A stretch of DNA of 64,000 nucleotides from Phragmites australis (taxonomy: Eukaryota; Streptophyta; Magnoliopsida; Poales; Poaceae). The DNA lies in contig NC_084927.1 of the NCBI RefSeq assembly GCF_958298935.1, forward strand, positions 33,120,001-33,184,000, written 5' to 3'. Made by a program: the position numbers and the translations under genes. The notes under the pieces are model-generated. The model was given only the letters and a program-made list of their open reading frames with translations, had not been told where the DNA came from and did not search any database. This document shows, in pieces, positions 36,899 through 48,480 of this stretch (the stretch's first letter is position 1; each line of letters begins with the position of its first letter).

Positions 36899-37888
36899 TT
36901 TGTTAAGATAACTCGCTATCTGACAAGTTAAACGAATTAAGGTTATTTGCATCATATCGCTTTTTTATAGTGGTCATCAATTTATTCATTAGTCATCTTT
37001 CTTTAATAGAGAGACTTTTCATCAACCTACTTGATTTTTTTTAGCCAACTTCTTATTATGATACAACTCTTATCTTTTTTCTTGTTCATCGATCATTCTT
37101 TTAAGTTTTGTATGTATAGACAGATGTGTAGTTAATGTTGTTCATATATTTTTAAGATGAATGTTTTGTTCTAGTATCATAATATATATAGGTGAATTTA
37201 TTTGCTACTGTGCTGTATGTGAGTTTAAAAAACATTCAGAAGATATTTAGATGATAATAACTATACCTCTTACTAAAACATACAAAGAAGTAATATACTT
37301 ATAGATGTCATTGCTATTGTTGAATGATATTATCGATATATTTTTCAATAGATATTTATATATTTTTAATTCTAGTAACAAGCTGCCCATTTAAAAAAAT
37401 AGCGAATTACTCACAAATCAAATGAGCTAGCTCGGGAACCAAACCAGCTTTAATACTCGTTATATATTAAACGAGTGAAACCAGCCGAGTCGAAACAGCT
37501 GAGCTAGCTCGTTACCCAGCCCTACCTCCTGCCGTGACATCCCGTCCGTTCGAGCCAGCCGATCCTACACCCGACGCCTGTCCTAACTGGGTTTTCATCT
37601 TTTTTCGACGCAAAAGAAGGAACCAATCACATCAGGATCTGGTAATATAAGCCCACCCAGGAAACTGAAGGACATCGACAAGTAGAGATGTTTCATGTGT
37701 TTGAGATGTACAATACTTCCGTGGCGTCTCGTTAGTCTGCATGCCGACTGTTGTGTTGTTCAGATTTGCAGGTCGATCGTGTCCTGATCTCTCAGGTGCT
37801 CAGGTATGTTTCAGGTTTGATGATGCGCATTCACAATGCTTTGCTCTGCTGTCTGATGCCGCCCGCCACGCTTATATCTCGTATTAGT
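36899..37888. other. Unassigned AT-rich spacer
   Basis: No gene or bounded element recognised; the region may be the body of the Helitron whose 5' end is at 38610 on the minus strand. Confidence 0.35.
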
Positions 37889-37896
37889 CATTGGAT

Positions 37897-38341
37897 TAAG
37901 GGTGACAATTTCTCCTGTCGGACCGTGTCCCCGCGGGTTTTAGATCTGATGGGAGCGGATTCGGGTGAAAAAAAAATCCGCGAAGCTATCGGGTCAGATC
38001 GGATTGGAGCCTTAACTCGGATCGGGTTCAGGTTCGGGTCTGTTTTTTCACCCATGGGTGTCACCGAAACCCGAAACCCCGCCCACCCAGCGCCCGCGCC
38101 TGTCCCGCCCCGCACCACCCCGCTCGCCCGCCCTGCTCGCCCGTCTCGCCCCGACCCACCGCCGTCACACTGCCAGGTTTCGGGTTGCCCCGTCGGGTTT
38201 CGGGTCCCCATCGGGGCCGGGGGCGGGGGTGGTTTTGTGCCCGATATTGATTTCGGGTTCGGGTCGGATTTGACGAGTCGGGTTTCGAGTTCGGGTCTGT
38301 TCCAACAAAATTCGGCAGGGGCAGACCTGTTGCCATCCCTA
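37897..38341. mobile_element. hAT-type MITE, 445 bp
   Basis: The left end TAAGGGTGACAA and the right end TTGCCATCCCTA are inverted copies. The 8-base flanks CATTGGAT (37889-37896) and CATTGGAC (38342-38349) agree in seven of eight, as expected for an aged hAT target duplication. The interior is GC-rich with 'cgggttcgggt' repeats and open frames of up to 228 codons that are compositional and not genes. A one-ended relative lies at about 53620-53778. Confidence 0.82.
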
Positions 38342-38609
38342 CATTGGACTTACCCATGTGTGGTGTCAGCTAGAGCTTCAGGAGGCGGCCGATGTGTATG
38401 GCGTGTAGCGTGTTGGGCAAGTGGGTGCGCGAGCTAGAGGTGAAACGCGGTAGCAAGATTTTCAGGAGCGAAACACATGCGAGTGGAGTAGTAGATATTG
38501 AGTGGCATGAGGTGGGTAATTTCTGCGAAGTTTAGGGGTAGTCTGCAGGATTGGAGACATGACGTTCTGCCTGGTGCGAGAATTACTACGTATTTTTTAA
38601 GTAGTAGAG

Positions 38610-38610
38610 A
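38610..38610 (-). mobile_element. 5' terminus of a second minus-strand Helitron
   Basis: Reading the minus strand from 38610 gives TCTCTACTACTTAAAAAATA, the same 5' end as the Helitrons at 20586 and 46058. Its body should extend to lower coordinates, but I found no matching 3' hairpin plus CTRR, so only the terminus is annotated. Confidence 0.6.
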
Positions 38611-38909
38611 CTAGTTAAGTATACGCATGTTACAACATAAATACATATTCTACACCAGACGATTATATTTTACACAATAACTATATGTCAATCAGACCAT
38701 ATAAATTACACGTCTAAAGCTGCCTAATGCCACTCCAGGAGTGGTATCGAGACCAAAAGCAGATCGCTAATTTATCACAGGGTATGAGTTTGTTGGTGGG
38801 TTTGTTAGTAAGCATGCATATGTAACACATATGTAATTAATAATATTATGATGAGAGCATGCTTATCAAGCAACTAAAAACATGCACAACGAGATCTCAA
38901 GGTCCTCCG

Positions 38910-41270
38910 ATAAATAATGTAGCCAGCACAGTCCATTTGTCGACCGCGTCTGCTCTACCCTCCCCGGTAAGGATGTTGCCCACCAAGCCTTGGTACAAGT
39001 CCGTCCTTAACTCCTTCTGATGAGCTTATATATAGTCCAACCACGAGCTCTCGATCTTGATATATGTATCGACCACAAACTGCTGGAAAAGACACTTGCC
39101 AAACAATATTAGGTTGAATATCATTGGTCGCATCTGGAACTTGTGGTAGTAGTAATCCCTCACGGACACACATAGACTCTCCTTTGAATATGTCTCGGGA
39201 TATGACGTTAAAAATTAGTATTGGAATTAAGCGAATACAATGATAATAATTGACATAGCAAACATAATTTAAACAGATCACTAACCTAGGTCCCCTAATT
39301 TTCACCACGAGCCGCACGAGTCTGATGAGCCTGATGAGCCACCCTCACTGCATCCATGGACAAAGCAACCTTTGGGATATCAGGATGCCAACCGAGTTCG
39401 CCTCTAGTAAAGAAGATAGAGTATGACATAGCATCCATGATACGAACATATGCCATATATTTGTTTATTCTTCCCCTGCAGGATAACGCTATTCTCAAAG
39501 TTCCTTTGTCGTTTGCTCTCGTCAACCCACACAACGGACACCTCTAAAGTGGCCGGCACGTTATATGTTCTTTGATTCGACCTATGGTCAAGGTTCAGTG
39601 TCACACGATAGTCCTCGAGGTCCTCAACATATCCCAAACTCCTGAGGTGTTCAGAGTACGGGTTGCCATGAAGTATGCCAACCAGCAATTCAAAGACTTT
39701 CTTGTCTTGCTGGTACTGCTCTCGATGGTAGTGGTGATACCGGTGCTCTAGACTGGGATCATCACCATAGAAGTAAAGTTCCAGATGCTTGGGTTCCGAA
39801 CCATCTCTACCAAATGACCGTATGTTATGGTATATTTGACCGTGGGCACTTTTGTTCATGTTAGTGGTCTTACTGTCAAGGTGACAATAAAGTGAATTGA
39901 ATGAGAAATGGTCATTGAAAAACCTTATATTATCACAGAAGTGACTATTATCTGCATCTGCACTCGACTAGAGCCTCATGAGCTCTGGTGGTGTATCTAG
40001 GGTGGACAATCTAATCTTTCCATTCCGGCAGTAAAACCCATTCGTATCATACTTGAATTTCTTCACACCACAATATTTGCAGTTTTCAACGGGCTTCGGC
40101 ATGTGAGTGATTGGGGGTATATTGCTATACACGTGGTCGTACGGATCGGGTATGCTGGAGATAGTGGAAGAGGTATTGTCAGCTTCATCGAATTCGACAT
40201 CCTCGTTGGTGTCCCCGTCTGAAGTGATTTTTAGCATAAAGGAGTTAGATAAGGATCCATAATATATTGATAGGAGAGGAAACAATGACTAAAGTACCGT
40301 GACAAGCGAACATGTAGCCCTCCTCTTCGGAGTCCTCTTCGAATACGATCTCGTCATCATCACCTATTGACTCATCCAGATTTGTATAAGTATATGATTG
40401 TCCTAAATGTAGTTTGCAATATAAAATAAATACAATCAAGAAAATTACCATCATCGGTAACCGGTGACTGTGTTGGAGACGCTGCGACGTTGCCAGTTTG
40501 AGGGGTTGGAGAGGTATTTTCTGTCAATACAACACGAGTGTTGTACATCAGGGTCTATATTTTGCATTGGAATTTGGGGAAAGCTGAATACAAGTACGGA
40601 CATTACCGTTGTTAATGACGACTGATTGTGTTGTTGTCTCTTGATTTTCTTCCTCGGAGGTAGAAGCTTTCTTATCCGTCTAGTTGCAAAGCTTTCGTTA
40701 CGACGGTCTAGTAATACTTACTTTTCTCCGGGAGTTATACGTTGTCTACGTGATTTTTGACTAGAATTCATCTCCTGGATATCCATGTCTAACATCTACC
40801 CCAAGCTAGACTAGATGTGCATAGGGGAGCCTTTGACTACAGGAATGGCCTAATCACCAGTGATTATATATCCAACCTGACGAGATGCATCCACAATAAG
40901 GGCACATCGAACGGGATATACATAGGGTTCTCCATTGTGATGGAATCTAGGTTCGGAGTGTTGCGTCGCACCACAAGACACGTGCTATCACGTTCTTTCT
41001 TTGCCTGCTTCTTCTCGGGTGTCATATTTGCATAATGCACCCTCCGTTGTGCACGCCTTCCTTTAATTGATGCCCGATTTAGGGTGTTGTGTCGCAATTC
41101 ATTTTACGTATTTCGATGATCTCGTATTGCTTGCCTCTGGTCAGATGTCATATTTGCATAACGTGCCCTACCACTTGCACTCCTTGCTTCGATTTGCTCG
41201 ATTGTTAATTCTTTTTTGGGAGCAGTTTGATGATTATGTCATGATTGCCTTAGCTCTCCTGACAAGCTAG
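38910..41270 (-). pseudogene. Helitron Rep/helicase N-terminal region, decayed
   Basis: In minus-strand order the sequence reads a doubled 'RRxxYANMTP'-like motif ('RARYANMT' and 'RRVHYANMTPEKKQAKK'), 'MENPMYIP', then 'NCKYCGVKKFKYDTNGFYC', 'LELYFYGDDPSLEHRY', 'NPYSEHLRSLG', 'YRVTLNLDHRSNQRTYNVPA', 'FFTRGELGWHPDIPKVALSM', 'DYYYHKFQMRP' and 'DLYQGLVGNILTGEG' with a final 'LFIGGP'. These are successive marks of the Helitron-like N domain of plant Helitron proteins. Several frame changes and stops separate them. The Rep catalytic motif region and the helicase are absent beyond 'GGP', so the protein is truncated and inactive. The zinc-finger-like Cys-x2-Cys..Cys pattern is still visible. Confidence 0.85.
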
Positions 41271-41654
41271 CATAATTACAAGCATGCATGTGGAGTAATA
41301 AGGGGTAAAGGTATAATTACAAGCATGCATGTAGAGTAATAAGGGGTAAAGGTATTTGGTATAGAATAATAGGTGGAGAGAGTAGCACATAATTGTACAA
41401 GATATCTGGTATAGAGCTATTTGGAGTCTGAGTCAAGTCTATGATGTTGTCTCGGCCAATAAGCACTCTAGATGGTGATGTGAAGTCACTTGCATCGGGT
41501 TCAATTTTCAATAAAACTTTAGAATACTGTTTCTGATCTCATATTGAAACTTAAATCATAGTCAAAAAATATATATAAGCAAATATAAACTATAGACACC
41601 ATTTGTATCTTTAAACATGGACTGTACGGAACTTCAAAAACTATACATGCAGTG

Positions 41655-42163
41655 TAGGAAACAAAGTATATCCTTATTTGTACTCCTAGGAATTCACATA
41701 GCATTAGAATGAACTTGAGAGCATTTTCTGATGTTCCATAGATCAGCTATGCTGACATAAACCATGATGTTTCACAAATTCTGATCTCCCCTCCTACTTC
41801 CAGACTTGCTCTTTCTTTCTTAAAGTTTTTTTCCTAAGAAAATAGATCAGGTCGATTAAAAAAAGGAAAAACGTGCAAGCCTAGTTGATTTGAACTGCTG
41901 TACAAATTGTAACTAACTGAACCAGCGAGGCTTAGCAGGCATAACTTGGACTATGTAAGAAGCAGAACAACACATCCGAATCAGGAGCCGAGATATCATC
42001 AATGTCCAAGATCTTATATCATAATTGATCATATATCATTAAAATTATTGCCCGCAAACTAAGTTTTCAAAGTATTAGACTGTCTAGGAAACAAAGTATA
42101 TCCTTATTTGTACTCCTAGGAATTCACATAACATTAGAATGAACTTGAGAGCATATTCTGAAT
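41655..42163. repeat. Direct repeat of ~80 bp, 430 bp apart
   Basis: 'taggaaacaaagtatatcc' and the following ~60 bases occur at 41655-41739 and 42085-42163 with few differences. Confidence 0.9.
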
Positions 42164-42336
42164 TTTAAACTATCTTGTGGTATACCATTCTAAGACAACA
42201 TTTTTCTCGCATACATGGGCGGCAGTGAAATAAGCCTAAAGTCTCTATCAGTGGTCACAGGTGTAGGCAAATAAGCTTAGTCATGATTCAGTCACAAAGT
42301 AAGCTTCCAAAAACATTCCACTGTTTAGCAGAAGTG

Positions 42337-42363
42337 CCCCCCCCCCCCCCCCAAAAAAAAAAA
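42337..42363. repeat. C16-A11 homopolymer junction
   Basis: Sixteen C are followed directly by eleven A. The exact lengths are prone to sequencing error. Confidence 0.9.
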
Positions 42364-42634
42364 GGTACAATCCATAAAAGAAAAGGGAAACTGTGCTGGA
42401 AATAAAGGTTTCTTGCAGGTCATCAACAGGGCAGTATGATCACCATCATCACAATATGAAAGTTACCTCTTTCTTCCTTTTTTCTATGACATCCCCTTCT
42501 CCTTCCAAACTTCAATTATTTTTCCTTTTTATTTTTTTCTGCCGCATATGACCAGCCATGTTTCCATTTCAATTTTTTGCAGAAGCTAAATTGGTTTGAG
42601 TGTTCAATGTTTACAGTGGAGTAGATGGCACAAT

Positions 42635-42928
42635 GTGCAAGTACACCTCTACTAAATTCAGAGAAGCCAACTGACACAATTTCATCTTGGCAACAGACAC
42701 ACGATGCAAAGAAGACTTGAAGCCCAAATGAATTTAATCGACCTTTACCTCATAGCAGTTCATAGCAAAATAAAAGCTGAAATCAATGGCATGTGCAAGT
42801 AATCTCTACTAAATTCAGAGTAGCAAACTGATGCAATTTCATATTGGCAATAGACACACGATGCAAAGAAGACTTGAAGCCCAAATGAATTGAATCGGCC
42901 TTTACCTCATAGCAGTTCATATAGCTTG
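42635..42928. repeat. Two-copy ~158-bp tandem repeat
   Basis: 'gtgcaagta' starts both units (42635 and 42793). Both contain 'agacacacgatgcaaagaag' and 'acctcatagcagttcata'. The repeat is in the non-coding body of the large Helitron. Confidence 0.9.
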
Positions 42929-43393
42929 CAGTGCTCGTTGCATGGTTTGGGATAATCAGAATATTTTAGAATGATAGGCAAATAAATACCAGAACGGTCT
43001 GTGCATCTGTATTTATAAACAAAATGCGATATGCAAGCAACGATATAAATGTTCTAATGTGGCTCTTTGGGTCTTGCAAAAGTCAACAGTTCAAACATCG
43101 TGACTACAAACAGTAAGACATGAGCACTCACATTTATTGAGGTAATAGACTTATGCAATCAACAATTAGAGACATCAAATATGTCATGGACATAATAATT
43201 TGTCTCTTATAGAGTGGATATACCTCAGAACTAACGCATGGGCACGTAATTTGGCTATATGTCCACATATGCAAATGCAGAGGTGAGCCTATATTTCTTC
43301 TGACTGGCCAATTACGTGCAAGATCATCTCTAAACTGTTATCACTAATCTCATAACTCTTTTTTTTTCCCTTTTTTTCTAGGAATTATTGAAG

Positions 43394-43555
43394 TTCCTGC
43401 AGTCATCTTTTGTGTCCAAAGCAATAGAACTCAACAATGACTACATGTTCTTGCACTCATCTTTTGTGTCCAAAGCAATAGAACTCAACAATGGCTATAT
43501 GTTCCTGCAGTCATCTTTTGTGTCCAAAGCAATAGAAGTCAACAATGGCTACATG
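43394..43555 (+). repeat. 3 x 54-bp tandem repeat, in-frame 18-residue unit
   Basis: Three units start at 43394, 43448 and 43502 with an exact 54-base period. In one plus-strand frame they read FLQSSFVSKAIELNNDYM and two close variants, and all unit differences keep the frame open. A pyrimidine tract and TCTAG at 43363-43381 just before look like a splice acceptor. There is no ATG before the first unit, and I recognise no protein family. It could be an exon of a captured gene or a chance open satellite. Confidence 0.85.
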
Positions 43556-44867
43556 TTGAAGGGCATATTCAAGTTGATAATAGTTGTGCCATAAATACAT
43601 ACCAGTCTTCGGGTAATCCAAGCATGCAATCTTGGAGATTAGTACAGCTAGCTGTAGTGCAATCTATATTACAACATTAAGAAAACATACTGTCATCAAT
43701 ACAAATAATATGTGTTTACCATTGTATGACTAAAACTGAATGCACATTATCTAGGGCGCACCTGGCAATTCTCTTCATGTATATTTAGCAAAAGATTTTT
43801 CCGAAGGTGGCCTTCTCCTCGTTGCTAATTCCACTGCACCAAAGAATTTAATCTAGTAAGTGAGATGTCAGAAACCATTAAAATATGGTTGAAAAAATTG
43901 TGCCATTGATACTATGCAACACAAAATTACCAAAATAAAAGTCTGACGGAAATTTTATATCAGAAATGTAGATTTTGGAATACCAACAAATCTAAACAAC
44001 CATTTACTCCACAACAAGGTTATCCAAAAAAATCGGTAGGTGATTAAAAATTAACAACCGGAGTCGAATGGGGGCTCACTAAAAATTATGGTGATGTCGC
44101 CAGTAGCGGTTGATACTGTTCTTGAAATACACCGTGGCAAGCAAGCGTACATCCCCTCAGCAAGCCAATACCCTCACCGAGATGATCACCTAAAAAGCAC
44201 CAAACCAGCAAATCAGCTCCCTCAGAATTGAAGCAGTCACCCCATGGATTGGACACGACAAATTGAATCTGCAAATTGTAAGCATGTTCAATTGAAATTT
44301 GATTGGCCTAATCAAAGGTTTATGCTATAATCATACGGTGGTCCTGGCAGCGATGACCATCGTGCGAGCACGATGACAAGGGCTGGAGAGGAGTCCCGGT
44401 GCAAAGGTTCGTCAACGAACAGGATGAACCGGCGCTAAGGACAGAGAAGAAAAGGGGGAAGAAGGGGGGGGGAGGAGGGCGATGCTCACTGGCGTAGGTG
44501 ATGCGGAAGACGGCGACGGTCTTCAGCTCGAGCTCCGGTTGGGAAAAGTGGTGGCAGTGGCCTTTAGAGGCATAAGGGCGGGCGGGATCTAGGGTTAGCG
44601 GGAGGAGAAGCGTAGGTGGACGGCGGCTCAAAAAAACGACTCAAGGCAGCCAGGTCGTCGAGCTTTATAGGGGAAGAGCTGAGGGGACAATAAGGGTGAT
44701 GGCGAAAGATTGTTTGGCAATGGTTTAAGGAGGCTGAGATCCATGCGGCGGCGGCGGATTTTGAGGGAGCGGCCTTTGCACAGATGCGGCGGCAATGGGA
44801 TTTAGCAGCGTCGAGCAGAGGCGGCAGGAGAGGCAGAGTCGGGCACTGGCTCGCGGCGGTGAGGGGG
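43556..44867. other. Helitron interior, possible captured exons
   Basis: 43556-44300 is AT-rich. 44320-44867 is GC-rich, with 'cggcggcgg' and 'gggaggagaag' runs and minus-strand frames lacking known motifs. The composition fits the 5' region of a captured host gene, but no exon could be proved. Confidence 0.35.
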
Positions 44868-45821
44868 TGTCACGTTCCGAAGCCGTAATTATGTAATTAA
44901 GTCTAATCATACTTCATAAGCATTAGCTTTAATTTTGAGTAATTTTATTTTGGATCATTAGAACACTTGGTTTTAAGTCAATTGTATGAGAGAAAGGAAA
45001 TGAATTCACAGTTGAAACATGCTTCTTTCTCTAGCATGTGGGACCCACATGGGATGGTTCTTTACATATATTAGCACTATAGTTCCTTTTATATATATGT
45101 TCTGTTGGGATGGTTCTTTACAGATATTAGTGCTATAGTTCCTTTTATAGATATGTTCAGTTGATGGTTATAGGTTAGATAGTTGTGTTGGTTAAGTCTA
45201 GATGCTCACATATATTTTTGTCAAATTTTGATTCCGCATATAAATTTACTTAACCATGTGGCTATATTCTTGCTAAAATCCTAATTCATAATCCTTGGAG
45301 TTGGGTTATTTGTAAATACCCAATATGTATTAAGTGTTGCAAGTATCTTCGTACTCACGCTGCTCTTTCAGGTGCTACCGGGGAGGAGGAGTTGGTCTTT
45401 GGCTATTTCACGTCCGCTGAGGGTGGTGGCAGGCATGAGTAGGCAACTACTCGAAGGTTATGCTTTTGTGATGGAGTCTAAGAACATATGGCTCCATCCT
45501 CCTTTTGTTGTTTATAGCTTTAACTTTCATTGCATAGTTCTTTATTGTCTAGGAGTTGATTAGTTTTAGTCTTCTTCTAGCTCTCTTTTGCTGTAAATTG
45601 TAAGAATTATGGATGCTTAAAAACTTGTAATATTACTTAATTACTCGCTCTTTGTTAAGCTTTGTTGTGATGTGATATGTTGTAAAGGCATGTGTCCGAT
45701 CTTGGGCATAAAACACGTGCCGGGACTACCGGAGCGGTATTCTGATTAATCATTGAAGTCATGATTAAGTAAATAATCAATTTAATAATTAATTAGAATA
45801 ATATTTGGATGGTTCCTTACA
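44868..45821. mobile_element. LTR-like insertion, 954 bp, in Helitron
   Basis: The segment starts TGTCACGTTCCG and ends GGTTCCTTACA, so it has TG..CA ends. The GC-rich host sequence on either side gives flanks GGGGG and GGGGC, a four-of-five match. The sharp change from GC-rich flanks to an AT-rich interior supports an insertion. The interior phrase 'gtactcacgctgct..tttcag' is also found near 53118-53147, so it is related to the element at 51500-53450. A solo LTR is the best explanation. Confidence 0.5.
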
Positions 45822-46058
45822 GGGGCGCAGAGGAGAAAGGAGAGGGGGTCCGCAGAGTGGTTAGGGTGGGCGGGCAGACTGGGGAGCAGTGGTGCGGGGC
45901 GTTGCGAGAACGGGGGCGGTGATCGAAAGAGGAGCGGTAGGGATCAAAAGGCATGCGGGATCGACGTGCGTGCGGACGGGAGAGCGGAACAAGGGATGAG
46001 AGCAGAACAAATGAGTGAAGATACGATGCACTACATACTACTTTTTAAGTAGTAGAGA

Positions 46059-46818
46059 TTCTCAACTCATTCAGCCCCGCGTGTCATCGCCATCGATCAC
46101 CGCTTGCATTGCCCTGCTCGATGCCACCCTTCTGCACCTTACGGGTTGCGCTGCGCTCGGCGACGCTTTCCTCCACCGTCTGTCGCGCTCTTGCTTTCCT
46201 TCGTTATCTGCGAACAACAGCTGCTCGCTCGTGTCAATACACATGCCACCCAGCACAAATGAGGCCGCTACTCTACACTGTTGTGCCAACCGTTGGTGCG
46301 CTCTCACGACGCCGTGGCATCCCGTCGGAACCGGCCACAGCCCTAATGCCTACTAATGCCACCACCGAGCGAACCATACATGTTGCCCTCTCGTCCCTGG
46401 TGGTCTTCTTCCTCCCCACACCCAACTGCCCTCAGCTCCATTCCTCCGCTCAGAACATGCATGTCTTTCGCGGTGGAAACTGGGAACTGACGCGTGCTGC
46501 TCGGTATTTCAAGTGACAACCACCCATAGACGTTTCTCCTTTTCGTTTCTCCCTCTCCCGAAATTCGTTTGAGCCTGAAATTTCTCTAGGTGATGCACCT
46601 CCCTTTCCCCTTCTCTACGAATTTTCCCAGAATTTTTGGTGGAGATTTGGATGGTTTGTATGAAGTGCAATGGAGCCAGGGGTGGTCGGTATTCGAAATA
46701 ACGATCACCCCATGAACTTTTTTTTAGTTCTCCCTCTACAGAACATATTTGAGATTGAAATTTTGCTTCATGATTCCTCCCTGAAATTTGCATCCCTAAC
46801 AAACTTGGAGCAATTTGC
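46059..46818. other. Spacer with a two-unit repeat
   Basis: 46065-46515 carries a GC-rich open frame on the plus strand without recognised motifs. At 46503-46680 and 46686-46790 two diverged units share 'ggtatt(t)c(g)aa..ac(a)a(c/t)cacccat' and 'ctccctct(c/a)c'. Nothing else is seen. Confidence 0.4.
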
Positions 46819-46952
46819 TAGATTCCATCGCAAAAGTTGCAAAAGTTGAAAAATACCATCGGCTGTGAGGATAACATATAGGCCCTGAGCCCATATACCA
46901 TCCCCACAGCCGATTGTATTTTCTAATATAGACACTTTTACGATGGTATCTA
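46819..46952. repeat. 134-bp near-perfect foldback element
   Basis: The ends TAGATTCCATCGCAAAAG and its inverse CTTTTACGATGGTATCTA pair, and an inner pair ATCGGCTGTGAGGAT / ATCCCCACAGCCGAT closes the hairpin. The size and structure fit a small MITE, and its RNA would form one long stem. Confidence 0.8.
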
Positions 46953-47084
46953 CCTAATTTTGCCAACAAACTTTGTAGAATCTTTCCTCATTGATTTGAA
47001 TTGCAATGGAACCATATGGCGTGCGGTTTTTTTGGATTGACATCGTAGCGCGCCCCACCAAAAATTGGTGTTGACCCTACGGGC

Positions 47085-48249
47085 GTGGTGTGTTTGGATG
47101 AGCGCCAAGAGTTGGTGAGCCTAGCCCCACCTTGCCCACACACGTTGATTTTCTCACCAATTACTGACAAAACTCAGACGATGGATTCGTGTGTCAATGA
47201 ATGGCAACGGCCGGAAAGATCTTGGCTTGGAGCTACTATTCCTTGTGATGAAACTGATCGAAGCCTATTTGCGGCCTCTACTGTTGTCACAATCGGCAAC
47301 TGTAGTAAAGCAAAATTACAGGATACAAGATGGTTGCAGGATCAGTCTCCAAAGGATGTAGCTCCCAATCTCTTTCTCATCACTCCAAGGAAGAACCAAA
47401 GAGTAGAGCATGAGCTGCATAACGATAATTAGATCCGCTCAGTGAGAGGTATCACGATGTTCATGTAGTTACATGAGTTCATCGATCATTAGGTGAAAAT
47501 CCAAGGTGTTGTCTGGCAGCCAAACACCCCAGATAATATTGTTTGGAAATGGATAACATATGGATAGCGCAAAAATTGCATATCTTTCTCGGTTCATTTT
47601 GCATATTCAGAGCTACTCAAATTTGGAAGACTAAGGTGGAGAACAAATGTAAGTTTTTTTCTTGGCAGTTCGTTCAAAACAAGCTAAACACCTTGGACAA
47701 TCTAGCACCAAAGAAATGGCCATATAACAACTCGTTTCCACTCTGTGATCAAACACAAGAATCAACTTTACACCTTGGACTACATTGTGTTCTCTCAAAA
47801 GAAGTTTGGGAGCATGTTGCTAGTTGGCGATGCTCCTACATGACCATGCCTCGGATGCGCCATGGTGGAAAGAAAGGATAGCGGCCATCCTCAAGACTGA
47901 TCGGAAAGTGGTCAATTCAGTTTTTATCTATACATGCTGGAACATCTAGAAAGAAACAAACATATGAATTTTCAAAATCAGAGCTTGCAGCTGATTTAAG
48001 TTTCTTCTCCGGTGATAAATGAGGATAGAACTGGGAGTAGAGATGGTGCCAAAACTATCAGTCTGCTACAGTGGTGTATTTATGTCATTTATTCGATGTT
48101 AATTTTCTTTATTTGTAGTCATTCATGCTGATTCTCTTTTTAGCCGTTGCTCCCTTCTGGTTACACTCGACAGTTGCTCCGTTAATGTAAAAATTTCTAT
48201 TCTTTTTTAATGGATGACAAAGCTCCTGCTACTGTTTCAAAAAAAAAAC
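47085..48249 (+). mobile_element. LINE 3' remnant with zf-RVT region and poly(A)
   Basis: Plus-strand frames read 'DRSLFAASTVVTIGN', 'DTRWLQDQSPKDVAPNLF', and in a second frame 'IWKTKVENKCKFFSWQFVQ' and 'CDQTQESTLHLGLHC', the marks of the zinc-binding reverse-transcriptase-associated region (zf-RVT) at the end of plant L1-type LINE ORF2. A stop and frame change separate the two parts. The 3' end is 'ctcctgctactgtttc' and an A-tract at 48239-48249. The 5' part including the reverse transcriptase is missing. It is a dead, 5'-truncated copy. Confidence 0.82.
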
Positions 48250-48283
48250 AATTAGCGGCTTGCACTGCAAGTGAAGCTGCTAT

Positions 48284-48480
48284 CAGGGGCGGATCCAGGA
48301 GGGGTGCTAGGAGTGCTGCAGCACCCCCTGTCAGCTTACAACTTTTCATATAGCTTCTTTAGAGAGAAGATGATGTAGGAGGAGATGGAAGAAGAAGGAG
48401 AGGATCAGCACCCCTTATTTGGAACTTGTTTGGATGAAGGAGATCAGCACCCCCTCGAGCCTCCGCTGGCTCCGCCACTG
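48284..48480. mobile_element. hAT MITE, 197 bp, perfect 8-bp duplication
   Basis: The left end CAGGGGCGGATCCAGGAGGG and the right end ..GGCTCCGCCACTG are inverted copies. GCTGCTAT flanks both sides exactly (48276-48283 and 48481-48488). The end sequence matches that of the full-length hAT element at 25030-28478, so it is probably a deletion derivative mobilised by the same transposase type. Confidence 0.93.

Larger units (their letters stand above)
38611..46058 (-). mobile_element. Large Helitron with decayed Rep gene and nested insertion
   Basis: On the minus strand it starts A|TCTCTACTACTTAAAAAG at 46058. It appears to end at CTAG (38611-38614), preceded by 'tgttgtaacatgcgtatacttaa', a decayed form of the GTTGCAAC-type hairpin and TTAA-CTAG end. 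Within it, in the same orientation, lies a Rep N-terminal remnant (38910-41270), as Helitron structure requires. It also holds an LTR-like insertion (44868-45821) and several internal tandem repeats. The pairing of these two ends is inferred from orientation and shared terminal motifs; the 3' hairpin is weak, so the extent carries real uncertainty. Confidence 0.55.

Noticed and set aside
37751..38437. 228-codon plus-strand ORF
   Set aside because: Most of it lies in a hAT-type MITE with a GC-rich repetitive interior; no domain is visible.
46015..46516. 135-codon plus-strand ORF after the Helitron 5' end
   Set aside because: No recognisable motif, promoter or splice signals; the composition alone explains the open frame.
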